From assembly GCF_035582795.1 (NCBI RefSeq), contig NW_027445651.1:248001-312000 (forward strand): a stretch of 64,000 nt of DNA. Reading direction: 5' to 3'. The notes beneath the pieces were generated by a model that made no database searches, was not told the DNA's origin, and worked only from the letters and a program-made list of their open reading frames with translations. A program made the position numbers and the translations under genes. This document shows, piece after piece, positions 43,272 through 56,173 of this stretch. Each line of letters starts with the position of its first letter. Position 1 is the stretch's first letter. Source of the stretch: Mycteria americana (Eukaryota; Chordata; Aves; Ciconiiformes; Ciconiidae).

Positions 43272-44886
43272 GTAGCCCTGCACTGCCTCAGGCCCAGAGG
43301 CACCCTTTGTGGAAGTAATAATTTTCTGACAAGCTCACGTCAAATGCAAACCATCCCAGCTAATGGCATGGGCTGTGTTCTGGTTTCCTGCACTGCTGCC
43401 TTTTCATTTCCTGGCTTAAGCCACGTGCTTCCCCATATGAAGGCTTCTGTAAGTGCCGGGATGAGAGGCCCGAGGATTTCCGGGGCAGAAACACATCAGC
43501 GCAGGCAGAAGACTCAGCTCAAGTGCTGGTGGCATCCCGTGCAGGCAGGTGATGTGCACCTGGGTCATTCCTGTGGGCTTGTCTGTGGCAAAGTTGTTCG
43601 GGAAACGGGCGCCGCTCTCGTGCTTCTCGTCCGGATGCCCAAGGACTCCCACGTGAGAGGTCATGTCACACGTGGGCCTCAGCATCTCCTCAGCAGAGTC
43701 CACAGTTGCTGACGTTTTCCTGGCTTTATGTGAGCGTACGGATTTTTGCATGGTTCCACGCAGGCGCGCATGAGCACACACGTGTCAGTCTGTACCTGTG
43801 TGACCCTCATCATGAGGGCATGTGCAGGTCATAGCAGGAATGGTAGTTGCAAAGGAATCTACAGCTGAATGGTGGTGCCTTCGACCTGGCAGGTGCAGAG
43901 AGGTGCCCAGAGAACTGAAATGCAGTCTCTGCCTCCTGTGCCCTCCATTTCTTGCTTTATGTAGAGGGAGAGGCGCCCATAAATCCTGCCCACCGCATGC
44001 AGGCCGTCATCCCCGAACATATCCCCTTACGATGCAGTGTTGCTGGTGACTGGGGGCTCCTCACGTCCATGCCAATGCCACCGCTCAGCCTGGTGCTGAG
44101 TGAGGCAGGGGCTGAGACCTCGCACCAAATGGGTATTGAACTGAAGGGACCAGGGTCCAGGCGCTGCTCTGCTGTGAGATGTAGGACTGACTGTCCGGGT
44201 GGCGCAGGGAGAGTCAAACAGCTGAGGACTCCTTTGCTGTTCAAGCACCAGGACTTCCGTGTCCCCCATAGAAAACTGAACCTGAGTGCCCAGCAACTGT
44301 GTCTAGGAAGGCAGGGATATGTGATTGAGGGCCAAAGCGCACAAACTCTGCTGCTGTTTCATGAGGGAGGTCAGGCAAGCTCCCTCTTTGCGACAGAGGC
44401 TGTAGGTATTTTGTAAGGGCCCTAAGCGCATCCTCCATCCTAGTCTGCCTTGTCTCCGATCCAGCTTACAGGTAGTGCAACTGAGGGCTACCCTCTTCCC
44501 TTTGTTGACCTTGCTGAGGTCATTCTGCTGGGAGGCTTCAGCCAGGGCTGACTCCCCTTCCCGTGGGAGCAGCTTTCAAGCTTCAGTTCTAGTGCTTGGC
44601 CCCAACCTGAGTTACAGCTCCAGCTGTGACACATCTGTGCCTGTACCTGGTCATGGACCCCACTCATCTCGCTTTGGACCCTGACATGCGGGTGACTTCC
44701 CAGCTTGAGCTCAGACCTTCCTTATCTCTGCGAACACACCTGGTGATCGCCGGACATTGTTGAACCCTGATTACTGTCCTGAGACCTCATCCTGACCTTG
44801 ACTCACTGACTCGGTGACTTGCCTTTCCAGCTTGACCCCAGACATATGTAAGGCAAGAGCCTGAGCCAGCACACGAGCAGGACAAC

Positions 44887-44992
44887 CTAAAAGTCTGTGC
44901 ACACTTGCAGACCTATGATCTTATCGGGGTGTTGGAGAAAAGCTGGGATAGCTCTCATGTCTGGAGTGTGCAGTGGCTCTGCAAATCAGAAG
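44887..44992 (+). mobile_element. CR1 endonuclease fragment, unit 3
   Basis: As in unit 1, with one base change (GCAAATCAG) at its end. Confidence 0.65.
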
Positions 44993-45381
44993 GCAGAATT
45001 GCCACCCTGCACTCCGTAAGAGCAGATTTTTGTCCCCTCAGGGACCCGCCAGGCGCAGTCCTTTGGGAAAGTGCCCTGGGGGCTCAAAGAGGCCCGTGGA
45101 GAATGCGAAATACAGCAGGTAAGATCTGATGATAATAAAAATAAGGAAATCACCATAACTAGCTCCATCCGCTCCACTTGATAAAGGCATTAGAAAGATC
45201 TACCAAGGACATGAGATGGGTGCATTTTTGGAGCATTTCTTTCCACATCTGAAAGCACGACCAAGAATACCATTTTTCTTGAGGTTATTCAAAGTTACCT
45301 CCACCCCATGAGCAACGCTGGTGGTGCCTCCGTGAAACCATATCCGAGAAAGGGCAAAACACTGCACAGGAGATGAGGAAT

Positions 45382-46149
45382 GAACTACAAAAAAAGTGTG
45401 AGAAACAATCCTGCAAGCACCGAGGCCAGAGAGGAGGGAGGAGGAGGAGGAGGTGCTCCAGGCAATGGTGCAGAGATTCCCGGGCAGCCCGTGGGAGAGA
45501 CCATGGTGGAGCGGATATCCACACTGCAGCCCATGGAGGATCCCACGCCGGACCGGGTGGCTATGCCCTGCAGGAACTGCGGCCTGTGCAGAGCCCATGC
45601 TGAAGCAGGCTCCTGGCAGGAACTGTGGCCCCTGGAGGACCCACGCTGGAGCAGACTTGTCTGGAAGGACTGCAGCCCGTGGACAGGACCCACGCTGGAG
45701 CTGGTCTTGAAAGACTGCAGCCTATGGGAAGGGCTCACGCTGGAGCGGAGAAAAATGTGAGGAGGAAACAGCGGCAGAAAGGAACTGTTGCGTACTGACG
45801 GCAACCCCCCATTCCACATCCCACTGCGCTGCTTGGGGGTGGAGGAAACAGAAGAGCCGTGAATGAAGGAGGGAAGTTGAGCCTGTGAAAAAGAGGGGGG
45901 GATGGAGTGAAGGTGTTTTAGGGGTTTTTTGGCCGTTTCTCACCATCCTGCTCTATTTTTAATTGGCACTATGTTAAATGAGTCTTCCCCAAGCCAAGTC
46001 TGTTTTGCCTGTGACAGTAATTGGTAAGTAATCCCCCTGCCTTTATCTCGACCCACAACCTTTTTCACCCGACTTTCTCCTTCTGTCCTGTTGAGGAGGG
46101 AGAGGGAGAGAGCGAGCAGCTGGGTGGGTGCCTGGAAGCCAGCCGAGGT
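45382..46149 (+). mobile_element. ERV LTR 3' fragment, unit 3
   Basis: Copy of the unit 1 fragment at 32480. Confidence 0.8.
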
Positions 46150-46968
46150 CTTTTTAGTTTTGCACCAATTATGGTAATTAGAAGTGCCATGACTGCTTGT
46201 CATTCACGTGCTTTTTTTTCCTGCTTGTACCTGTGGCACCAGGAGCAGTCTCTTTCTCCCACTGTTGTTCCCCCCAGAGGACGGTGGGCAATGATGTCAA
46301 TTGGCCTTTGTGCTTGTGTACCTGGGAACTAGTGGCAGGTTTACAGCCACGGGCAGAGCACAGCCCACCAACCCTCCTGCCATAGCCTCAGACGAACAAC
46401 GAGACCCCAAAGGCCATGTGGGAGGAGAGCTGTGAGTGGGAGCTCCTGTGCTGATGACCTGCTTTCTTCAGCTCTTTCTGACTCTGCTAGCAAAGGTCTG
46501 TCATCAGAACTGATGACAGAGAAGAAACCCCTGCTCCCTTGGTTGTCTCAGACCCCCTTCACCTGCATTTCTTTCCCCAACCATCCATCCCTCATTGCCT
46601 CTCTTTTCCAGCCCATTCCCTCTCAATGTTTCACAGGTAGGTCAGTGCAGTAGATCTCGTCTGTCTTGGTAGCCCCAAATTTCTGAGGTTCAAGCACCAA
46701 AGGCTGTTCCCCATGAGCTGTAGGCTTCAGGAGAAGAGGGAGCTAGGAGGAGGGGCACAGCACAGTTCTCCTCGCTTGGCATCCTGGCAGGAGGCCCTTC
46801 TGCGCAAGGCTGAGCTCTGGGGAAAGGGCCCTCAGTGCTCCCTTGGCGGCCCGATTTCACTTAAGCACCCAGAGATCTGCAGGCGAAGATGCTGGGGTTA
46901 GCGGCCTGAGGGGAAAGGAGGTGGTGGTGAGCGTGAAAAGAGCTAAAATCCCCAAAGAAAAAAAGAAA

Positions 46969-47713
46969 TGTTGTAAGTAGCTTGGTTGCTCAACTCTAAG
47001 GGATCTTTCCTTTTAGCTCCCCTTTCGCAGATAATTTAGCCTAGCCTGTGAGTATTGTTGAATTGCTAATGAGCACCCTTTATTCGAAGGACATGTCTAT
47101 GGTCTTTCCCCCTCCTAACAACAATCATTAGAGTAAGAATGCCTTGCCTGTGTTAAATCCTTGGTTAGCTTAGATAGTCGCAATGTAGACAGATAAGAAG
47201 GAATTAATTCTTCAAGCCCTGTGTCCCTGGAAAGGGCTGATAAGGAGAAGCTATACAAGAACCAACTGGTTTTGGATATGCAAGGAAGGTATGAGCAAGA
47301 CAAAGATGGACTGAGCATGCGTAGAGACAAAGTTCGGTCAGCGGTCAGAGTGATGAAGACTACCGACTTCCTCCAACGACCACCAGAGGATCCCTAACGA
47401 CCACCTAAGGACTTAAGTACGCATGCGCCAGAGACATTTGCATATATTAACGAGTTCCAAGAAATCGCACGTTTATGTAAATTAATCTTATGAATATGTA
47501 TGATTTTGCAACACATAATCTCTGCGATCTTGCTTGTTTGTCGGAGCACCTATGGTGGAGCAATCCCCAGTGCTGCCCAGCACTGTAATAAAGGATGCCT
47601 GCTTAATAGTAACTCTGTTGCTATTGAGTTTTATTTCGGGAACACTCTGAAACTGCGATTCGCCTGCTGGGAGACTCGGACTTTAAAGGGTAGTCTCCGC
47701 GAATTTTGCTTCA
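46969..47713 (+). mobile_element. solo LTR in unit 4
   Basis: Copy of the 27616-28360 LTR in the same place in the unit. Confidence 0.75.
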
Positions 47714-49035
47714 AGAGAGCTTCTGCCATGGAACTCTTCTTCCCCTGCACCCCAGGACGAGATTGCACTTGCCATGAGCTGCAAAGAGAGAGCGTGGGCT
47801 GTTGTGATCGGTGCGCTCTCTACAGTACCACGGGAGGAACTGTAAGATGCTCACCTGTGTCACCTTGCAGGCCCATGCGAATAACCTTTTTGTCCTGGAG
47901 CTGCTCGGTGTGATGGGAGTTGGGGATGTGCAGCCTGCGAGACACCTCAGCCCTGCCAATCTGTGTAACCAACCGCTGGGCTGCACAGGGCGCTGTATGG
48001 ATGTGGCGGAAGAACAGGGGACTTGCCCTACCCTAGCTACCCTTGCCCTTGGTGGCATGCCGTGCCCCTTCCTTCTGGGGACGGGTGGGAAGGTGAGGAG
48101 GAGGCTCTGGGCTGTAGACAAGGTGATTTCTCCTACCATCCCCTCCTTCCATCCCCACGGCCATCTTCTGTCTGAGCCTCCTCCCCCAGCGCAGCTCCAT
48201 CCAGAGCAAGAGGAACTGCCTTGAGTGCTTGTGGGGCTGCTGACCTCCCAGGACCTCCTGCAGCACTGGGGTCCTCCCATGAAGACAGCACAAGTTGGGA
48301 TCACCATCTGTGGGGCATGCTCTGAGGCCAAGGGGAATATTTCTGGGCAGAGATGCAGCAAGGGAAGGGCTGATGGTCACTGGCTGTGGAGTAGCCAGAG
48401 ACGTCGTCCTCAGCTCCAAGGAACAGGGACCGAAGGAGGCCCACAGGCAGTGTGTCCTGCCCTCCCAGTCCTCTCGGAATGAGAAAGGGTCCACTTGCTC
48501 ACCCATTTGTTCCCTCCCAGCTTATCTCCTTTCTCCCTGGACAGCTTTAGAGAGCATGCAGAGAGGAAAGGACCACACAGAGCCAGAGGCTGGGATGCAG
48601 CAGAGTTTAATGAGTCCAAAGAGGGCAACAAGATGTCTGTGAGGAGAGGCCACAGTGAAAGGATCACCATGGGCAGCCAAGAGTCAGTGCCCCATGATCA
48701 AGGGAGAGTTCCCACAGGGCACCTGTCTGGCTGCCCGACAGAGGGAGAGGGGCAGGCAGGTCCCCCCTAAGCTGGCTTTGGTGGGCCTCATGGCCCAGGG
48801 AGCAGAACACAACCAAGGAAAAGGAGGGAAAGGAGAGAGGGGAGGAAGGGAACGAGAGGCATCGGCCATGTTTTCAGAGAGCCCAGGCTGGCCCCTTCCA
48901 AAGGGCTGACACCCTTTGCAGGAGGAGCGGGGCGTGCTCAGACCCTCTCAAAGCAGTAGCCACGATCTCCGTCATTCAGTCTGGCATCATCTTCGGGGCT
49001 CCCGGGGTTCCTTGTCTGGGCTGTCACCGGTGGCT

Positions 49036-49344
49036 TTAGCAAGGGGGGCACCTTCTGCTGCCACAGTAGCGGCTGGTGATACAGGAGAGGTCACAGCACC
49101 CAGAGGTGATGGGGACTCCGTCACAGCTGAGGATGCTGCCAACAGCAGCGGAGGTGGAGGAGCCCACAACGGTGTTCTGCGGGAAGGAGCTGAGGATGGG
49201 GCCGGGCAGGGTCACCACCACGGGGGAGGGCTGGATGACAACAGTGGAGTTCTGGCACTGCCTGACACAGGGCTCATTGCAGCTGTTGGCCAGCGGGGTC
49301 GGGCCGCAGGGCTGGCAGGGCTGGCACTGGTCGTAGCAGGACAT
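49036..49344 (-). CDS. Cys-rich feather-type beta-keratin, unit 4
   Basis: Same 102-residue protein as units 1-3. TATA core at 49716-49722, leader intron 49366-49655, ATTAAA at 48606-48611. All signals intact. Confidence 0.97.
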   Translation of the reverse strand: MSCYDQCQPCQPCGPTPLANSCNEPCVRQCQNSTVVIQPSPVVVTLPGPILSSFPQNTVVGSSTSAAVGSILSCDGVPITSGCCDLSCITSRYCGSRRCPPC

Positions 49345-49715
49345 GTCTCTGGGCCAGGGGTGCACCTGGGAGAGGGGGCAGGGGAAGCAAAGCACAACGG
49401 ATACATGAGGAGCAGCACTGCGCCCAACCACAGTGGAGCCAAGGCACCTCCTGGCCCAGCTTATGCTGCCCAGCTCAAAGCCCAGGAGCCACCTCAGCTA
49501 AGTCCCAGCCTCTCTCTGTGGAAGGCTTTCTCTCCCCTTCCCTCTCCCATGAGAAGCAGGTCCCAGCCCTGGGCTAGGACAGCCCATATCAGCTGAGACA
49601 TACATCAGGGAAAGACCTGACCTTGAAGGAGGAGGAGAAGAGGCTTCACACTCACCTGATTCCCAAGGAGAAGGAGGCGAGAGAAGTGGATGAGAGAGCA
49701 GAGAGCTGGGCTGCC

Positions 49716-49722
49716 TTTTATA
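49716..49722 (-). promoter_or_regulatory. TATA box, unit 4 keratin
   Basis: TATAAAA on the coding strand. Confidence 0.8.
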
Positions 49723-51337
49723 GTAGCCCTGCACTGCCTCAGGCCCAGAGGCACCCTTTGTGGAAGTAATAATTTTCTGACAAGCTCACGTCAAATGCAA
49801 ACCATCCCAGCTAATGGCATGGGCTGTGTTCTGGTTTCCTGCACCGCTGCCTTTTCATTTCCTGGCTTAAGCCACGTGCTTCCCCATATGAAGGCTTCTG
49901 TAAGTGCCGGGATGAGAGGCCCGAGGATTTCCGGGGCAGAAACACATCAGCGCAGGCAGAAGACTCAGCTCAAGTGCTGGTGGCATCCCGTGCAGGCAGG
50001 TGATGTGCACCTGGGTCATTCCTGTGGGCTTGTCTGTGGCAAAGTTGTTCGGGAAACGGGCGCCGCTCTCGTGCTTCTCGTCCGGATGCCCAAGGACTCC
50101 CACGTGAGAGGTCATGTCACACGTGGGCCTCAGCATCTCCTCAGCAGAGTCCACAGTTGCTGACGTTTTCCTGGCTTTATGTGAGCGTACGGATTTTTGC
50201 ATGGTTCCACGCAGGCGCGCATGAGCACACACGTGTCAGTCTGTACCTGTGTGACCCTCATCATGAGGGCATGTGCAGGTCATAGCAGGAATGGTAGTTG
50301 CAAAGGAATCTACAGCTGAATGGTGGTGCCTTCGACCTGGCAGGTGCAGAGAGGTGCCCAGAGAACTGAAATGCAGTCTCTGCCTCCTGTGCCCTCCATT
50401 TCTTGCTTTATGTAGAGGGAGAGGCGCCCATAAATCCTGCCCACCGCATGCAGGCCGTCATCCCCGAACGTATCCCCTTACGATGCAGTGTTGCTGGTGA
50501 CTGGGGGCTCCTCACGTCCATGCCAATGCCACCGCTCAGCCTGGTGCTGAGTGAGGCAGGGGCTGAGACCTCGCACCAAATGGGTATTGAACTGAAGGGA
50601 CCAGGGTCCAGGCGCTGCTCTGCTGTGAGATGTAGGACTGACTGTCCGGGTGGCGCAGGGAGAGTCAAACAGCTGAGGACTCCTTTGCTGTTCAAGCACC
50701 AGGACTTCCGTGTCCCCCATAGAAAACTGAACCTGAGTGCCCAGCAACTGTGTCTAGGAAGGCAGGGATATGTGATTGAGGGCCAAAGCGCACAAACTCT
50801 GCTGCTGTTTCATGAGGGAGGTCAGGCAAGCTCCCTCTTTGCGACAGAGGCTGTAGGTATTTTGTAAGGGCCCTAAGCGCATCCTCCATCCTAGTCTGCC
50901 TTGTCTCCGATCCAGCTTACAGGTAGTGCAACTGAGGGCTACCCTCTTCCCTTTGTTGACCTTGCTGAGGTCATTCTGCTGGGAGGCTTCAGCCAGGGCT
51001 GACTCCCCTTCCCGTGGGAGCAGCTTTCAAGCTTCAGTTCTAGTGCTTGGCCCCAACCTGAGTTACAGCTCCAGCTGTGACACATCTGTGCCTGTACCTG
51101 GTCATGGACCCCACTCATCTCGCTTTGGACCCTGACATGCGGGTGACTTCCCAGCTTGAGCTCAGACCTTCCTTATCTCTGCGAACACACCTGGTGATCG
51201 CCGGACATTGTTGAACCCTGATTACTGTCCTGAGACCTCATCCTGACCTTGACTCACTGACTCGGTGACTTGCCTTTCCAGCTTGACCCCAGACATATGT
51301 AAGGCAAGAGCCTGAGCCAGCACACGAGCAGGACAAC

Positions 51338-51443
51338 CTAAAAGTCTGTGCACACTTGCAGACCTATGATCTTATCGGGGTGTTGGAGAAAAGCTGGGAT
51401 AGCTCTCATGTCTGGAGTGTGCAGTGGCTCTGCAAAACAGAAG
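51338..51443 (+). mobile_element. CR1 endonuclease fragment, unit 4
   Basis: Identical to the unit 1 fragment. Confidence 0.65.
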
Positions 51444-51832
51444 GCAGAATTGCCACCCTGCACTCCGTAAGAGCAGATTTTTGTCCCCTCAGGGACCCGC
51501 CAGGCGCAGTCCTTTGGGAAAGTGCCCTGGGGGCTCAAAGAGGCCCGTGGAGAATGCGAAATACAGCAGGTAAGATCTGATGATAATAAAAATAAGGAAA
51601 TCACCATAACTAGCTCCATCCGCTCCACTTGATAAAGGCATTAGAAAGATCTACCAAGGACATGAGATGGGTGCATTTTTGGAGCATTTCTTTCCACATC
51701 TGAAAGCACGACCAAGAATACCATTTTTCTTGAGGTTATTCAAAGTTACCTCCACCCCATGAGCAACGCTGGTGGTGCCTCCGTGAAACCATATCCGAGA
51801 AAGGGCAAAACACTGCACAGGAGATGAGGAAT

Positions 51833-52600
51833 GAACTACAAAAAAAGTGTGAGAAACAATCCTGCAAGCACCGAGGCCAGAGAGGAGGGAGGAGGAGGAG
51901 GAGGTGCTCCAGGCAATGGTGCAGAGATTCCCGGGCAGCCCGTGGGAGAGACCATGGTGGAGCGGATATCCACACTGCAGCCCATGGAGGATCCCACGCC
52001 GGACCGGGTGGCTATGCCCTGCAGGAACTGCGGCCTGTGCAGAGCCCATGCTGAAGCAGGCTCCTGGCAGGAACTGTGGCCCCTGGAGGACCCACGCTGG
52101 AGCAGACTTGTCTGGAAGGACTGCAGCCCGTGGACAGGACCCACGCTGGAGCTGGTCTTGAAAGACTGCAGCCTATGGGAAGGGCTCACGCTGGAGCGGA
52201 GAAAAATGTGAGGAGGAAACAGCGGCAGAAAGGAACTGTTGCGTACTGACGGCAACCCCCCATTCCACATCCCACTGCGCTGCTTGGGGGTGGAGGAAAC
52301 AGAAGAGCCGTGAATGAAGGAGGGAAGTTGAGCCTGTGAAAAAGAGGGGGGGATGGAGTGAAGGTGTTTTAGGGGTTTTTTGGCCGTTTCTCACCATCCT
52401 GCTCTATTTTTAATTGGCACTATGTTAAATGAGTCTTCCCCAAGCCAAGTCTGTTTTGCCTGTGACAGTAATTGGTAAGTAATCCCCCTGCCTTTATCTC
52501 GACCCACAACCTTTTTCACCCGACTTTCTCCTTCTGTCCTGTTGAGGAGGGAGAGGGAGAGAGCGAGCAGCTGGGTGGGTGCCTGGAAGCCAGCCGAGGT
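51833..52600 (+). mobile_element. ERV LTR 3' fragment, unit 4
   Basis: Copy of the unit 1 fragment at 32480. Confidence 0.8.
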
Positions 52601-53419
52601 CTTTTTAGTTTTGCACCAATTATGGTAATTAGAAGTGCCATGACTGCTTGTCATTCACGTGCTTTTTTTTCCTGCTTGTACCTGTGGCACCAGGAGCAGT
52701 CTCTTTCTCCCACTGTTGTTCCCCCCAGAGGACGGTGGGCAATGATGTCAATTGGCCTTTGTGCTTGTGTACCTGGGAACTAGTGGCAGGTTTACAGCCA
52801 CGGGCAGAGCACAGCCCACCAACCCTCCTGCCATAGCCTCAGACGAACAACGAGACCCCAAAGGCCATGTGGGAGGAGAGCTGTGAGTGGGAGCTCCTGT
52901 GCTGATGACCTGCTTTCTTCAGCTCTTTCTGACTCTGCTAGCAAAGGTCTGTCATCAGAACTGATGACAGAGAAGAAACCCCTGCTCCCTTGGTTGTCTC
53001 AGACCCCCTTCACCTGCATTTCTTTCCCCAACCATCCATCCCTCATTGCCTCTCTTTTCCAGCCCATTCCCTCTCAATGTTTCACAGGTAGGTCAGTGCA
53101 GTAGATCTCGTCTGTCTTGGTAGCCCCAAATTTCTGAGGTTCAAGCACCAAAGGCTGTTCCCCATGAGCTGTAGGCTTCAGGAGAAGAGGGAGCTAGGAG
53201 GAGGGGCACAGCACAGTTCTCCTCGCTTGGCATCCTGGCAGGAGGCCCTTCTGCGCAAGGCTGAGCTCTGGGGAAAGGGCCCTCAGTGCTCCCTTGGCGG
53301 CCCGATTTCACTTAAGCACCCAGAGATCTGCAGGCGAAGATGCTGGGGTTAGCGGCCTGAGGGGAAAGGAGGTGGTGGTGAGCGTGAAAAGAGCTAAAAT
53401 CCCCAAAGAAAAAAAGAAA

Positions 53420-54164
53420 TGTTGTAAGTAGCTTGGTTGCTCAACTCTAAGGGATCTTTCCTTTTAGCTCCCCTTTCGCAGATAATTTAGCCTAGCCTGT
53501 GAGTATTGTTGAATTGCTAATGAGCACCCTTTATTCGAAGGACATGTCTATGGTCTTTCCCCCTCCTAACAACAATCATTAGAGTAAGAATGCCTTGCCT
53601 GTGTTAAATCCTTGGTTAGCTTAGATAGTCGCAATGTAGACAGATAAGAAGGAATTAATTCTTCAAGCCCTGTGTCCCTGGAAAGGGCTGATAAGGAGAA
53701 GCTATACAAGAACCAACTGGTTTTGGATATGCAAGGAAGGTATGAGCAAGACAAAGATGGACTGAGCATGCGTAGAGACAAAGTTCGGTCAGCGGTCAGA
53801 GTGATGAAGACTACCGACTTCCTCCAACGACCACCAGAGGATCCCTAACGACCACCTAAGGACTTAAGTACGCATGCGCCAGAGACATTTGCATATATTA
53901 ACGAGTTCCAAGAAATCGCACGTTTATGTAAATTAATCTTATGAATATGTATGATTTTGCAACACATAATCTCTGCGATCTTGCTTGTTTGTCGGAGCAC
54001 CTATGGTGGAGCAATCCCCAGTGCTGCCCAGCACTGTAATAAAGGATGCCTGCTTAATAGTAACTCTGTTGCTATTGAGTTTTATTTCGGGAACACTCTG
54101 AAACTGCGATTCGCCTGCTGGGAGACTCGGACTTTAAAGGGTAGTCTCCGCGAATTTTGCTTCA
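53420..54164 (+). mobile_element. solo LTR in unit 5
   Basis: Copy of the 27616-28360 LTR in the same place in the unit. Confidence 0.75.
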
Positions 54165-55486
54165 AGAGAGCTTCTGCCATGGAACTCTTCTTCCCCTGCA
54201 CCCCAGGACGAGATTGCACTTGCCATGAGCTGCAAAGAGAGAGCGTGGGCTGTTGTGATCGGTGCGCTCTCTACAGTACCACGGGAGGAACTGTAAGATG
54301 CTCACCTGTGTCACCTTGCAGGCCCATGCGAATAACCTTTTTGTCCTGGAGCTGCTCGGTGTGATGGGAGTTGGGGATGTGCAGCCTGCGAGACACCTCA
54401 GCCCTGCCAATCTGTGTAACCAACCGCTGGGCTGCACAGGGCGCTGTATGGATGTGGCGGAAGAACAGGGGACTTGCCCTACCCTAGCTACCCTTGCCCT
54501 TGGTGGCATGCCGTGCCCCTTCCTTCTGGGGACGGGTGGGAAGGTGAGGAGGAGGCTCTGGGCTGTAGACAAGGTGATTTCTCCTACCGTCCCCTCCTTC
54601 CATCCCCACGGCCATCTTCTGTCTGAGCCTCCTCCCCCAGCGCAGCTCCATCCAGAGCAAGAGGAACTGCCTTGAGTGCTTGTGGGGCTGCTGACCTCCC
54701 AGGACCTCCTGCAGCACTGGGGTCCTCCCATGAAGACAGCACAAGTTGGGATCACCATCTGTGGGGCATGCTCTGAGGCCAAGGGGAATATTTCTGGGCA
54801 GAGATGCAGCAAGGGAAGGGCTGATGGTCACTGGCTGTGGAGTAGCCAGAGACGTCGTCCTCAGCTCCAAGGAACAGGGACCGAAGGAGGCCCACAGGCA
54901 GTGTGTCCTGCCCTCCCAGTCCTCTCGGAATGAGAAAGGGTCCACTTGCTCACCCATTTGTTCCCTCCCAGCTTATCTCCTTTCTCCCTGGACAGCTTTA
55001 GAGAGCATGCAGAGAGGAAAGGACCACACAGAGCCAGAGGCTGGGATGCAGCAGAGTTTAATGAGTCCAAAGAGGGCAACAAGATGTCTGTGAGGAGAGG
55101 CCACAGTGAAAGGATCACCATGGGCAGCCAAGAGTCAGTGCCCCATGATCAAGGGAGAGTTCCCACAGGGCACCTGTCTGGCTGCCCGACAGAGGGAGAG
55201 GGGCAGGCAGGTCCCCCCTAAGCTGGCTTTGGTGGGCCTCATGGCCCAGGGAGCAGAACACAACCAAGGACAAGGAGGGAAAGGAGAGAGGGGAGGAAGG
55301 GAACGAGAGGCATCGGCCATGTTTTCAGAGAGCCCAGGCTGGCCCCTTCCAAAGGGCTGACACCCTTTGCAGGAGGAGCGGGGCGTGCTCAGACCCTCTC
55401 AAAGCAGTAGCCACGATCTCCGTCATTCAGTCTGGCATCATCTTCGGGGCTCCCGGGGTTCCTTGTCTGGGCTGTCACCGGTGGCT

Positions 55487-55795
55487 TTAGCAAGGGGGGC
55501 ACCTTCTGCTGCCACAGTAGCGGCTGGTGATACAGGAGAGGTCACAGCACCCAGAGGTGATGGGGACTCCGTCACAGCTGAGGATGCTGCCAACAGCAGC
55601 GGAGGTGGAGGAGCCCACAACGGTGTTCTGCGGGAAGGAGCTGAGGATGGGGCCGGGCAGGGTCACCACCACGGGGGAGGGCTGGATGACAACAGTGGAG
55701 TTCTGGCACTGCCTGACACAGGGCTCATTGCAGCTGTTGGCCAGCGGGGTCGGGCCGCAGGGCTGGCAGGGCTGGCACTGGTCGTAGCAGGACAT
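55487..55795 (-). CDS. Cys-rich feather-type beta-keratin, unit 5
   Basis: Same protein as units 1-4, although this unit has the most private differences outside the gene. TATA core at 56167-56173, leader intron 55817-56106, ATTAAA at 55057-55062. Confidence 0.97.
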   Translation of the reverse strand: MSCYDQCQPCQPCGPTPLANSCNEPCVRQCQNSTVVIQPSPVVVTLPGPILSSFPQNTVVGSSTSAAVGSILSCDGVPITSGCCDLSCITSRYCGSRRCPPC

Positions 55796-56166
55796 GTCTC
55801 TGGGCCAGGGGTGCACCTGGGAGAGGGGGCAGGGGAAGCAAAGCACAACGGATACATGAGGAGCAGCACTGCGCCCAACCACAGTGGAGCCAAGGCACCT
55901 CCTGGCCCAGCTTATGCTGCCCAGCTCAAAGCCCAGGAGCCACCTCAGCTAAGTCCCAGCCTCTCTCTGTGGAAGGCTTTCTCTCCCCTTCCCTCTCCCA
56001 TGAGAAGCAGGTCCCAGCCCTGGGCTAGGACAGCCCATATCAGCTGAGACATACATCAGGGAAAGACCTGACCTTGAAGGAGGAGGAGAAGAGGCTTCAC
56101 ACTCACCTGATTCCCAAGGAGAAGGAGGCGAGAGAAGTGGATGAGAGAGCAGAGAGCTGGGCTGCC

Positions 56167-56173
56167 TTTTATA
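56167..56173 (-). promoter_or_regulatory. TATA box, unit 5 keratin
   Basis: TATAAAA on the coding strand. Confidence 0.8.

Larger units (their letters stand above)
40342..46792. repeat. keratin tandem unit 3 (6451 bp)
   Basis: Private bases at 44019 (A in CGAACATATCC) and 44986 (T in GCAAATCAG), plus T in AAGTATGCATG near 40968. Shares A at 42025 with unit 6, and T at 43394 with units 5 and 6. Confidence 0.97.
46793..53243. repeat. keratin tandem unit 4 (6451 bp)
   Basis: No private base seen by eye. It is the closest to a consensus of the array. Confidence 0.97.
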